From: Dendrobium chrysotoxum
Lineage: Eukaryota > Streptophyta > Magnoliopsida > Asparagales > Orchidaceae
Direction: 5' to 3'
DNA: 64,000 nucleotides
Assembly (NCBI GenBank): GCA_019925795.1
Contig: CM034304.1
Coordinates: 9,487,471-9,551,470, forward strand
The notes beneath the pieces are model-generated. The model had not been told where the DNA came from and did no database searches. It saw only the letters and a program-made list of their open reading frames with translations. Of the stretch, positions 31,895-43,175 are shown piece by piece. Both the position numbers and the translations under genes were made by a program. Within the stretch, counting starts at the first letter, position 1; every line of letters begins with the position of its first letter.

Positions 31895-32998
31895 CTAAAA
31901 CATCACAAACAAAGTAAAATAAACAATATAATAAAGAGGCGGATTCTGATCAGACGGAGGAGGTGGTGGTGGATTAAAGTAACTGCGAATGGTGGAAAAC
32001 TGCTCACCAAACCAGGACATGTCATGGTCGTGCTGCTCCTGTTGGTGAGTCACGTAGGAGTTAAAGCTAGCCTCCCACTGATCAAAGTGGTGCACTAGAT
32101 GATCCAGAGGGGACTCTATCCAGAGAGGAGCAGGTACAGGTACCAGAGTAGCTTCTTCCTCTTCTCCCTCCACATCTGGGGCAGGCTTCGGATGAAGCTG
32201 AGTATTGTGCAGAACATGGAAGGCATTATTGGAGAAGAAGGAAGTGGGAACATCGGGTGGTATCAGATATTTCAAATTGTATTTCATTTGAAAGGCAAAG
32301 TGGATGAGATATCCCAAGGCTATATTAGGGCGTCTCCTGTGGCCCGGATCCCGAATTATAGTTAATTATTCAATGTAGCAAAAAATCAAGTTAGTTGCAT
32401 TGAAGTCAAGATGGGCAAGGATGTAGTAGGTAGTGATGGAGAGTAGAAGAGTGATGTGGATGTGATCCCCAGCTTTAGGAATGACAGAGGAGCGAAGGAC
32501 ATATTGGACTATCCTAGCATCCTTGTCTAGGGAGGAACAGAGCTGGTCGTGGAATTGGGCATTTGTGTTACAAAGGAAGTGGTTGGTGACACTCCAATTA
32601 AAATCAGGGCCAGATACTACAAGATGAAGCATATCGACAGAAATTGACAATTGAAGAATATTATTAAAGTCCTCATGGGTTAATTCCATTGGTTATTGAT
32701 TAACGAATGATTGAAGGGCGGAGTAATTAGAGGTTATGCACAGATTTGCAAAGAATACCTTAAGGAGTTCAGTGCTGAATGGAAAGGCCAGAGTAAGAAT
32801 GAAAGTGAGGGATGTGTGAGTGAATAAATTAGGTACCATATATGTCAGGGTCCGTGGGTTCACCGTTTTTGAGATAGTGATTCCAACATCAGAATATCTT
32901 TGAAATGCAGCTTAATCAGCTGCATCAGGAAAGCGGGGATCAGTATTTCCCTGGGAGGAACTAGTACCGTGTTGCCTAGATCTCTTTCCACCAGCCAT
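31895..32998 (-). pseudogene. Element D env-like ORF (367 codons, three stops, one frame)
   Basis: The start is ATG at 32,998 (MAGGKRSRQHGTSSS). A single frame runs to 31,895 with only three stop codons (near 32,912, 32,692 and 32,364) and no frameshift. Blocks: ITISKTVNPRTLTYMVPNLF, FILTLAFPFSTELLKVFF, DFNWSVTNHFL, VIPKAGDHIHITLLLS, IIRDPGHRRRPNIALGYL, an acidic run, LDHLVHHFDQWEASFNSYVT and PPPPPPSDQNPPLY. No membrane helix or signal peptide is visible. The last ten residues differ from A. The function is unknown. Confidence 0.8.
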
Positions 32999-33067
32999 AA
33001 GAGGATGAGATGATGAAGGATTGGAAGAGAGTGTGTGAAAAATTCTGAAGAAAATGACTGTTTAAAT

Positions 33068-33495
33068 AGAAATCATCTAGATAATCCAGGACGATAGAAA
33101 CAATTTTGACATCCAAGATGATTGGTCAAAAAAGGCAGTCGTATTGTCTAGGATGATCAGATATTATCCAGGACGATAAGACACAGACGATCATCCCGAG
33201 GAGATAGGCTGGAAAACTTTTGACAAAAAATATTATCCAGGATGATGAGGTGGATCATCCAGGATGATAGAAAATAAATGAATCAGATGGGCCAAATTTA
33301 AATTGTCCACCTTCTGCCATGTGGATCGTCGAGGACGATAGGGTAGATCATCCAAGACGATCACCAATAATTGGTTCAGATCAGCCGTTGGATCAAGTGG
33401 GGATGATTTAAGTGGAACGTCGAGGATGATGAATTGATCGTCCAGGATGAAGAGGATCGTCCAGGATGATATGTGGAATGTCCAAGACGATGTGA
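33068..33495. repeat. Palindrome array upstream of the env-like ORF in D
   Basis: About a dozen copies of the CC/GG-type palindrome (such as 'gatcatccaggatgat' near 33,253) lie at the same place as the array of A (16,845-17,276). Spacing and flanks differ; the core is kept. Confidence 0.78.
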
Positions 33496-34915
33496 AGAAA
33501 AAGTAAAAAAGATGAAGGATGGTGAGGAAAGATCAGGGATCCCAAAAAACACACAAAAAAGGAAAATTCAAAATCTCATAAAATTAAAATAGAAACAAGA
33601 AAAAGAACAGTGAAAATAATAATTTTTTTTTGAGATCAGCTCTAGTAAAAAAGAATTTTCCTTGATTTTCAATTTAAAAGCCAACAAGAAGAAAATTGAC
33701 AACGCTGAAATCCAGAAAAGTTGGAAAATCGACTATCGTAACTCCTATCTCGAACACCTTACAGGTTCAAATTCCTTTCAAACAAAAGTTTAATTCAGAA
33801 GAAAAGAAATTAGATTCGAAAAGAGATCCTTTCAAGCCTCGTTCTAGAAAAATATCTGATATAATAGTATTACAAAGTAAGGAATTAGAAAGTATTAAGT
33901 GGCGTATGGATTTTTCAAAGACATTTAAAGATTTGAAGGGGAAGAAAGCTTTTTTCTTTTTGGGCTCATTTTGTGCCTCATTTTCAATTTGTTTGGCAAT
34001 TTGCGCCTATTTTGATTTTTGATACACTTTGTGTATCTTTTAGTTTGGCGACATTTCGCATCTTTTCAGCTTTGGGCTCATTTTGTGCCTCTTTTTCAAA
34101 TTGTTTGGCACTTTGCGCATCTTTTGATTTTTGATACACTTTGTGTATCTTTCAGTTTGGCGACATTTCGCATCTTTTCAACTTTGGGCTAATTTTGTGC
34201 CTCTTTTTCAATTTGTTTTGTGCACTACGCATCTTTTGTAAGCTTGCTTCCATTCATAATCGTTAAAGAATCTCAGCTGTGAAATTACCTTCCATACATA
34301 AGAGACGATAAAACTCACTCTATACAGTAAGGAAGAGTAATTCACAAAATAAAAACTATACATCATATGATAAGTGCAATCACTTGATTAAAAAAATATA
34401 ATAATAATTCAAAGCTTTGAAAACACTATTCATATAAGGTAGATTACTGTAGGAAGATAAAATAGATCTCTATTTCAAAAACCAATATTTTAATTTTGAA
34501 TAAGATTTTTATCCAAAAGAAATAATACACCATTAAAGGAGTTAGAGGAAAAGAATCAATCATCAATGTTTCTTCCCTTTAACAGATCCAGAGCACTGCT
34601 TACAAGCTTTCAAAAAATAAGGCGAAACTCTCAGTCAGAAATCCAATTTATCAGCAGTAGTAAGCAGTGATCTGATTTTGAAGTGAGTAATCAGTAAACA
34701 AAATAAGAAGGAAGAAAAATAGATAAGTAAAAATCAATAAATGAAAACCAGCAAATGAAAATCAACAGAAAATAATCAAATTTGATAAGCAAATCAAATA
34801 ACTAAAATCAGCAGGAAAAGAAAAATTCTAAAGTAAAATGGAGAATCAAAATAAATAAAAACTAAAAGCAAAATGAAGAAAACAGAAAAACATCAGAAGT
34901 CAGTAATCATCAGAT
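33496..34915 (-). other. Element D pol-env spacer with tandem hairpin unit (33,967-34,250)
   Basis: No gene is called; the 108-codon plus-strand ORF at 33,696-34,022 is not conserved. Two tandem units of about 111-112 bases (starting 33,967 and 34,079) and part of a third contain GATACAC-AAA-GTGTATC and related inverted phrases. The rest is A/T-rich and matches A's spacer. Confidence 0.65.
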
Positions 34916-35560
34916 TCATGTATTTATGTCAATCACACCCAATCTGGTCCTCAAAATGCTGAATGAGTCAAAGGCCAGTGGTTTAGTAAAGATGTCAGCT
35001 AGTTGATTTTTAGTTGCTATATGATGTAGCTCAATATCCCCTTTTGTAATATGGTCCCTAATGAAGTGATGCCTTATATCTATGTGTTTGGTTCTAGAAT
35101 ATTGGATGGGATTCTTAGAAATGTAGATGGCATTGGTGTTATCACATAGAACTGAAATTGTGCTAACAGGTAATCCTAAATCCAAAACTTGTTGCTTCAA
35201 CCAAAGGACTTGGGCCACACAACTTCCTAAGGCAATGTACTCAGCTTCAGTAGTGGAAAGTGCAACTGAGTTTTATTTTCTACTCGACCAGGAGACTAAA
35301 GACTGTCCTATGAATTAGCAAGTTCCTGAAGTTCTCTTTCTATCCACCCTACACCCTGTAAAGTCAGATCAAAATATCCAATAATCTCAAAAGAAGTGCT
35401 ATGCCTAGAATACCAGATTCCTAGGTTTGGGGTCCCTAAGAGATATCTAAGGATTCTCTTAACAACAGTCAGGTGGGACTTTTTAGGATCAGCTTGAAAC
35501 CTAGCACAAAGACAAATACTAAACATAATATCAGGTCGGCTAGTAGTCAAGTAAAGCAGT
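34916..35560 (-). pseudogene. Element D pol, RNase H domain
   Basis: The last 100 codons (35,218-34,916) are open: VLWLKQQVLDLGLP, LCDNTNAIYISKNPIQ, HIDIRHHFIRDHITKGDIE, LADIFTKPL and GVIDINT with stop. ALSTTEAEYIALGSC precedes, with a stop upstream at about 35,275. The front is frameshifted near 35,340. The key acidic residues are visible, so the domain decayed little. Confidence 0.9.
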
Positions 35561-36420
35561 GATCCAATTATTTCCCTAAACTTCTTCTGATCAATAGATT
35601 TTCCATTTGAATCCTTATCTAACTAAACAGTGGAACTCATGGGAGTATTGATTGGCTTAGCTTTATCCATTTCATATTTCGTTAAGATATCCTTAAAATA
35701 TTTTGAATGACTTAGAAAAGTTTCATCATCCATTTGCTTTATGCTAAACACAAAAAAGTAGGATAATTCTCCCATCATACTCATCTCAAACTCCTTACTC
35801 ATTATCTTAAAAAAATCATCACATAAATTTTTATCAGAAGATCCAAAAAGTTTATGATCAACATAGATCTAGATAATGAGTAGATCATCTCCTACTTTCC
35901 TAAGAAAAAGTGTGGTGTCCATGCTCCCCTTAACAAACTCTCTTTCTAGTAAGAATGTGCAAAGCCTCTCATACCAAGCTCTGGGTGCCTGTTTCAATCC
36001 ATATAAGGCCTTTTTTAATTTGTAAACATGATTTGGATATTGGAAACTCTCAAAACCTGGGGGTTGCTCTACAAAGACATCCTCTTTTATTACCCCATTT
36101 AAAAAGGCACTCTTGACATCCATTTGAAACAACTTAAATCCCTTATAATAGGTAAAGGCTATTAGCACCCTAATGGCTTCCAATCTAGCAACAGGGGCAA
36201 AGGTCTCCTCAAAATCCATCCCCTCAATTTGATTGTACCCCATAGCCACAATTCTTGCCTTATTCCTAACCACCACACCAGAATCATTCATCTTATTCTT
36301 AAAGACCCACTTTGTTCCCACTACACTTTGATTCCTAGGTCTTTCTACTAACTCCCAAACATCATTCCTTACAAATTAATTCAATTCCACTTGCATAGCT
36401 AAGATCCAAAACTCATCAGA
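35561..36420 (-). pseudogene. Element D pol, reverse transcriptase (active site YVDH)
   Basis: An open run of 150 codons (36,321-35,869) gives MGTKWVFKNKMNDSGVV, IEGMDFEETFAPVARLE, LFQMDVKSAFLNGVIKE, GLKQAPRAWYERL and VGDDLLII, then a stop. Just after it the catalytic motif reads YVDH (near 35,850-35,862) where B has YVDD; the second metal-binding Asp is lost. GSSDKNLCDDFF, INTPMSSTV and SRPDIMFSICLCARF follow. Confidence 0.9.
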
Positions 36421-37990
36421 AAGGGCTTGATTTATGTTAGTGGGTTTAGTCATTGAGATAAAAGCAGAATGGTTTACTTCCTTCCTAAGTCTATGCCTAG
36501 TTCTAACACCTTCAGAAGGGTCGCCTAAGATCAGTTCTTTAGGATGACTTGAAGCATATCTCAAATCTCTAGGCAAAGTATTTTCAGGTTCTACCCTTTC
36601 CTCCAGATTTACATTTCAACTCCTTGGGTAATCTCTCCTACATCTTCTTCTTCCTCAACTCTAGTCTCCTTAGGATCAAATTCATCAAACACCACATGAG
36701 TTATCTCCTCCACCACCAAAGTCCTCTTAAAATACCCTAAAGGATTTCCCCACACTAGAATAGCCTAAGAACACTCCATCAGATTTGGGGTCAAAATTTC
36801 CTAAGGATGATTTCCCAATATTCAGAATGAAAACCTTACACCAAAAGATATGGAGGTGGGACAGGTTTGAAGTTCTACCCTTAATAATCTTATAAGGTGT
36901 CTTATTCAGATTTGATATAACATTCACCCTATTCAGTACATAATAGGCAGTGTTCACCGTTTCATCCCAAAAGTATTTGGAAGTGAATACTCAGCAAGCA
37001 TGGCTCTAGTGGCCTCCAATAAGGTCCTGTTCTTTCTTTCAGCTACCCCATTCTGCTGAGGGGTCCTAGGAGTTGAAAAGTTGTGGCTAATCCCTTGCTC
37101 CTCATAGAATGTTCCAAATCTCATATTTTCAAACTCTCCACCATGATCACTATGAATAGTCAAGATCTCACAACCTAACTTCCTCTGAATCCAAGTGGAG
37201 AAAGACTTAAATTCATCAAATGACTCAAATTTATGTGACAAATTTAATCTAAGTGAATCTCGAGTAATCATCAACAATCACAAATTCATAGCCTTTCCCC
37301 CCTAAGCTGGCAGTGCTAATGGGTCCAAACAAATCTATGTGAAGGACTTCTAAAGGTCTAGAGGTGTTGATGTTCTTAATTAAGTGGAAAGAGCAGTGGA
37401 CTTGCTTCCCTAATTGACATGCATCACACAGGTGGTCCTTAGTGAAATTAAGCTTGGGGACACCTCTAAATAAGTCCTTTTGGGTGACTCTCCTAAGGGT
37501 TTTCATATTGGCATGACATAATCTCCTGTATCACAACTAAGACTCATCTGTAATAGTTTTTAAGAAAATTGAAACATCAGTTTTAAAGCAGCTTTCATCC
37601 AGCATGTAGACATTATTGATCCTTTGTCCCTGCAAAAAAAATTTTATCATTTAAGCTTATAATGCAGCAAGTGGGTAGGAACTTGATGTTGTATCCTTTA
37701 TCACAAAGTTGACTGATGCTCAGCTAGGTGTGTTTTAATCCATCTACAAGTAAAACATTGTCAATAATGAAATTTTTTGAATCACCAATTATACCTGCTC
37801 CTACCACCCTCCTAGTGGGGTTGTCTCCAAGTGTAACCTTTCCTCTAACTCTGGTCGCCAGTGAAATGAACTAATTTGGATCTCTCATCATATGTCTTGA
37901 ACATCCGCTGTCCAGGTAGCACATACTCTCATGAGACCTTTTGTGAGAGCACACCTACAAAATCATTAAACGTCAGATTTAGGAACCCAA
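36421..37990 (-). pseudogene. Element D pol, protease and integrase
   Basis: The protease site LDSGCSRHM is readable near 37,890-37,920, with a stop soon after. The integrase zinc region (37,506-37,249) has CHANM and CDACQLGKQ, with the first His changed to Tyr. The core shows HIDLFGPIS, HSDHGGEFE (about 37,135) and NGVAERKNRT (about 37,040), so three catalytic acids remain. Frameshifts near 37,250, 36,960 and 36,730 and later breaks split the chain. The C-terminal linker ends near 36,376. Confidence 0.88.
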
Positions 37991-39779
37991 ATAAGTTTGG
38001 GTTTCTTCTTATGTAAAGAAGAATGCAATGCATTTGTACTGTGCTGTGAAGCATGCAATTTGGGTCTCCACACCCAATGTGTACTATGATGAACCATGCT
38101 GGTGTGTGAGATATGTTCTATCATGCCACAAGAAAAACATCTAAAGCCAGGAAAAGGATTAACTAATCTACGTGGGTGATAGTGTCTCTTCCAAAGTGTG
38201 TATGAAACATGCTTTGATGATTTTGAAATAGATTCTTCAAAAGGTGGAGGTGCATAAAATTGTGTAAAAGTAGAAGGTATTTCATTTTTCTCAAAAGCAC
38301 AAATTTTCAGTCTTAGAAATTCAGTTTCCTTCGTGTGACTTGCAATTTCAAACTTCAAATAATACTCATCACTAGCTAAGTTACATGCCATGGTGTCCAA
38401 TTATTTATAAGCTTTTTCTAATTCAACATGCAATATTTTTAATGACGCATGCTCAATAATTAGTTTAGAATGCTTTTTGTTCAATTCATCAAATTCATCA
38501 AGTAAGGACATGTGATTGCTATCAAGTGTAGAATGATCCATAGTCATAACATCATGCTCTTTTTGTAAATTCATGAAATCCAATTTCAGGCTGGTGTGCA
38601 TTTTCTTAAGTTTCCTATACGATGAATGAATTTTCTTAGAAACATCTAGCAATTGATCATAGGTTGCTCTCATACCTTTTCTTGATTAAACTGACCAGGA
38701 TGATCATCAGCCATCAGACAGAAATTTATAGTCTCCTCCTCAGCTTCAGTCTCAGAGGAGTCAGATGTAGAATCTTCCCAGAATGCCTTCTGAATCCGCT
38801 TTTTGTCCTTCCTCAACTTGGGTTTCTCCTCACCCTTCTCCTTGCTTGGGTGAGCCTTAAGTGTAGGACAATCAGCCTTTATATGTCCAGGCTTCCTGCA
38901 TTCAAAGCAAACAGTATCATCAGATTAACCTTTAAAATTTTTGCTACTCTTACCTTTATTCCATTTCTGAAAGTTCTTATGTTTCTTCCTTAAAAAGCTT
39001 TTGAATTTCCTAGTGATTAAGATAACATTATCGCTATCAGACTCGAAAGAGTCAGTGTCAGTATCATTGGCCTTCAGTGCCACAGTTTTCTCTCTCTTCT
39101 TTTTACCTGCATCAATTTATCGTTGGTTCACTCCTTGCTCGTAAGGAATGAGTGACCCAAGTAAGTTATCAATAGAATAAGTGTTCAAATCTTTGGATTC
39201 AGTAATTGTAGTTATCTTGACAGCAAAAGAAGAAGGAAAATATCTCAAAATTTTGTTCACTTTTTTATAGTTTGTAAGTTCTCCTCCTAAAGCATGTAAA
39301 GAAGTGAAAATTTAAGTGAATCTTGTATATATTTTAGAAATCGATTCACTAGGTCACATGCGAAAGAGTTCATAGTCGTGAAGTAAGATGTTCAATCAAG
39401 ATTGCTTAACCTCAGATATACCTTCATAAGGAATGCATAATCTATCCCAGATTTCTTTACCAGTAGTGCAAGTAAAAACACGCATGTAATCTTCAGATTT
39501 TAGTACACAGAAAAAATAGTTCAAACATCTGGCATTCAGTTGGGCTAAGTCCCGTTCATCAAGAGTCCATTCAGTGAATGACAGTTCAGTTTTAACATTA
39601 TTAATCATTCTAAAAGGTTCTTCATAGCCATCCTTTGCAAGCATCCACATGCGAAAATCTATAGATTAAAGAAAAGTGGGCATGCGAGTTTTCTAAAAAT
39701 CAAAAGGTATGTTATCAAATAATGGTGATCATATAATTGAATAACCTTCAGCAGTATTATGATTACCAAAGTTAGCCAT
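37991..39779 (-). pseudogene. Element D gag (nucleocapsid)
   Basis: The start is ATG at 39,779 (MANFGNHNTAEGYS). IEWTLDERDLAQLN-type text and DYMRVFTCTTGKEIWDRL lie in the open run 39,650-39,396. The first zinc knuckle CFECRKPGHIKADC (about 38,900-38,860) is intact. A coiled coil covers 38,673-38,401 (KKMHTSLKLD, LDEFDELNKKHSKL). A second knuckle (CFSCGMIEHISHTS) near 38,130 has lost its last Cys. Stops are few but frameshifts break the frame near 39,100 and 38,680. Confidence 0.88.
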
Positions 39780-39821
39780 GGATCAAAATTAAAAAGTTTT
39801 TAAACTTAATTTTTGAATCCC

Positions 39822-39833
39822 GCTCTAATACCA
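39822..39833 (-). promoter_or_regulatory. Element D primer-binding site
   Basis: TGGTATTAGAGC on the minus strand has one difference from the usual initiator-Met-tRNA PBS and lies two bases after the LTR end. Confidence 0.9.
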
Positions 39834-39835
39834 CT

Positions 39836-41640
39836 TGAAAGTTCGATAGGGATGTTAAGCCCTTATGAACTTGTCCCAAGGCTAACCAAGAGGGGGGGGG
39901 GAGTAAATTAGTAGTTTTAAAAATTTGATAGCAAAATAACTATTTAGAAAATCTTTTTGAATGTTTTAAAACTTTTACAGTTACATGATGATGTGCAGAT
40001 ATTCAATGATAACAGAATAATAATTATAATCACACAATCATCAATAGAAAAGTAAATGCAAAATATAATTAGTAAGAACAAATCAGATTTTATAGTGGTT
40101 TGGTCAACTTGACCAACATCCACTCCCAGGAGCCTCCCCTCCGGGTATTGCACTAACACTAAGTGACTCTCCTTCTGCTCCCACAGCAAGGCAGAGAAGA
40201 CTGTAAAAATACTCCTTTCCACCAACCCAGTAAGGCAGAGAACCTGAAATCCTTTCGCTTCCTCCTGAAGCAGGTAGAGAACTTGAACTCCTTTCACTTC
40301 CTCCTTAAGTAGGCAGAGAATCCGGATCTTCTTACGAATGATCCTCCCACAGAGACACCAACAAGATAAGAGGCGACGAACGAAGAAGATGACTCAGATC
40401 CTTGCTTGGAGCAACCTTTGTGAATCCCTCACAAACTCCCCCTCACAAGATCCTCTCTCTCTCCAAGGCTCTTTCTCTCTCTCTCTCTCTCAAGGTTTTC
40501 TCTGGAAAGGAAAGTGGAAAAAGATTTTTCTTGTTGGAAGAAAAAGATCTTTTAATGGAGGGCTCAAAAATTATCCTAAATCTCAACTGGTCATCAAATA
40601 TCGTCAAGGATGATAGATGGATCGTCCTATATAATCAGTGTAAAAACTCATATTTCATCCTGGACGATCTGGTTTCTCTGGACGATTAGAAGAAAAGCTT
40701 GTTCAGATCGTCCCGTACGATTCTGCGATCGTCCGGGATAATTAGTATAAATTAGGAATTTCGTCTAGAGAATAGTTCTGTTCGTCCAGGGCAACATATG
40801 CTAGATGATCTCATAATGACTTGATTATCCAGGGTGATATTTCTATCATCCTGTATAATTAGTTCAAAACAACCAAAATTGTCCTAAGCATCAAGCTGAT
40901 CAGACTGCACAGAATGCACTATACGATTTAAAATGACTTGATCGTCCAGGAAAATATTTCTATCATCTCGTATGATTAGTTCAAAACTGGGCATATGGTA
41001 TAGAGGATAGTTCTGTTCGGCCAGCTGAATTGCTCTGGACGGTCAGGATTTTGCATGTATCATCCCGTACAATATTATGATTGTCCGGGACGATATGATC
41101 ATATCAATCAGATATTAATTGCTTTTTTTAATTACCAGACTAATTTAGGCATGATTGTAAAGGATCATCCAGGATGACACACGTATCGTCCGGGATGATC
41201 ATACCAAATCTCTAAAAATAAAAATTTGCCTAACTTAATCTGGCGGCTGAGAATTTCTAATTTGAGCCTATTGTCCTGTATGATAAGAGGATCATCTAGG
41301 ACGATCTGCTTAATCAGACTGACTTAACTTGTCACCCTAATTAGGGTTTCTATTTTTACTAAATCGTCTAGGACGATCAGAAAAAAAATGAATCGAAATT
41401 CTAATTCACTAAAACTCTCCCCCTGAGTGTGTGTGTGCAAGGTTACTTAGCTAGGTGATTAATTACATTATATTTGACTGAAGAAAGGGAAAAAATATAT
41501 TTAAACACACATTGACCTGATCTTGAGTTTGCTTGAGTTGCATTTGATCGTTTGCTCTTGAAATCTTAGCCAATTAAAAATAGAACACAGAAATATTTGT
41601 TATCATCAAAACTATAATCTTGAAACCTAGATTTGCAATA
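39836..41640 (-). repeat. Element D 5' LTR (1805 bp)
   Basis: It pairs with 29,819-31,677 throughout. It starts TATTGCAAATC (TG changed to TA) at 41,640 and ends CTTTCA at 39,836. A palindrome array lies at about 40,590-41,380. The U5 C-tract site is a G run on the plus strand at about 39,893-39,901. Confidence 0.92.
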
Positions 41641-41645
41641 GAAGT
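41641..41645. repeat. Target-site duplication of element D, right copy (GAAGT)
   Basis: Exact copy of 29,814-29,818, directly outside the 5' LTR. Confidence 0.9.
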
Positions 41646-42520
41646 ATCATGTTGGTACTATGATGCTGGTTCCTCGGGGCTAGTGGTCCTCCTTCCTCTT
41701 TAGAATCATGTTCCTCTATACATGTTACCATTTGATAGTCATTATAGAGAATGTGAAAGGAGCTATCAATGAAGAAGGTGGGGAAGTGCTCTATTGGGTT
41801 AGGATACATCAGGTTATATTTAATATCTAGTATATAAGCTATGATGTTTCCTAGTGTTAAGTTATGTCTACTATGTGCCCTAAGGTTCCTAATGGTAGTC
41901 AAATTTTTAATGTAGCAAGTAAGCATGACCACCACATTAAATTTAGTATCATTCATATAGAAATAGGTGATAATGGATAGTAGGTGTAATGTTTAACCTA
42001 TCGCCAGCTTTAGGGATTATTAAGGTTCTAAGGATGTGCTGGATAATATGGGCATCCAAAACTAAGGTGCTGATTAAAGGCTAGTGCTAGTTCATGGGGG
42101 TGTGAGGTTGACCTAGGTCTAATCCTAATGACCAATAGTGCAAACATCATAGGGTTTCATGCCCATGGTAGAAATATGTAGAAGTTCATAAAAATCTTAG
42201 CACGTAATTTTTATAAGGAACCTACAAATGTAAGATTGCATAGCAGTGTGTTCAGGGTCTATTCTAAGACTTACAAAAAATTCAAAAATCATTTCAGAGA
42301 GGAAAGGAAATGTAAAGGTAAGGATAAATTGGAGTGTGGTCCTGACAAATAGATCTAGTACTTGATATTGAGTGATATCCTGGTTTAGGATCCTAGATGT
42401 AATGATTTGAGTGGCTGTATAATGTTGATGCACTACAACATCTTCCACAAATTAGAAGCGATCATCTACTCGGGGTTGAGAGGGACCCACTTTAAGAAGT
42501 TGAGCTCACTTGTTAGACAT
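41641..42520 (-). pseudogene. Element E env-like ORF, N-terminal part
   Basis: ATG at 42,520 (MSNKWAQLLKVGPS) opens the ORF. TQYQVLDLFVRTTLQFILTFTFPF and, later, FNVVVMLTCYIKNLTTIRN, LTLGNIIAYILDIKYNL and FFIDSSFHILY match the other copies. The middle (about 42,200-41,960) is frameshifted. Element D interrupts it at 41,641 just after the acidic run. Confidence 0.78.
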
Positions 42521-43175
42521 TGGGATTTCTAAGGATAGGATAATTGGAGGAGAAGGGATTTAAAGTAGGATTTGATGTGCTTACAAATAAAAATTGTCCT
42601 TTTATTTCAACATTCAATTAGATCATACAATACAAATAGAAGAATCCAAATCATTTTGTCCATAGAGTACGAAGACTTGGTCAAATCTTCTAGTATGATT
42701 GGGAATTATATAGTATAATCTTCATATTTTTGTTCGTCCTGAGGAACCAACTATATGATCATTGATAGAATGGATCATCCAGTATGAACGTGTGTTCATA
42801 CAGTGTGATATATTATTAAGTATCATATGGACTGAATTGAAGTTTGTCTAATGGTTATTGCCACATCATTCTTACCATATGATGGGTTATTCGTACATTA
42901 CAAACCTTAGTAGTTAACTTAATATGAGCTATTCGATTGAATGAAAGGATGATATTATGCTGATTAATGTGTATTATATTGTAAAAATATGATTGTATAG
43001 TATGATATGTAGTGCATTTAAGGGGTGTGTGTGATGATTAGGGATAGTTCCATAAGTACATATACACACAAATAAATAAAAATATATAAATAAAATAAAT
43101 AAATATCACATAAATACAAACATTAAAGAATATGAAACATACATAATAATTTTAGCATTTAATGACCCTAAAGTC
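42521..43175. repeat. Element E pol-env spacer with palindromes (about 42,620-43,020)
   Basis: Degenerate AC/GT-type palindromes such as 'gatcatacaatac' and 'tcatacagtgtgatat' occur through the spacer, as in B. No gene is visible; from 43,060 the text is A/T-rich with a short AAAT repeat. Confidence 0.55.

Larger units (their letters stand above)
29819..41640 (-). mobile_element. Element D: complete Sirevirus-type copia retrotransposon (about 11.8 kb)
   Basis: It has LTRs 39,836-41,640 (5') and 29,819-31,677 (3'), PBS, gag, pol, spacer, env-like ORF and PPT, all on the minus strand, between exact GAAGT copies inside the env-like ORF of E. Its ORFs resemble those of A throughout and are somewhat better preserved: the protease, zinc knuckle and RNase H motifs are intact. 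The RT active site is mutated and several frameshifts exist, so it is not autonomous now. Confidence 0.94.

Noticed and set aside
33696..34022. 108-codon plus-strand ORF in the spacer of D
   Set aside because: It is antisense to the element, crosses the tandem unit and is not found in A.
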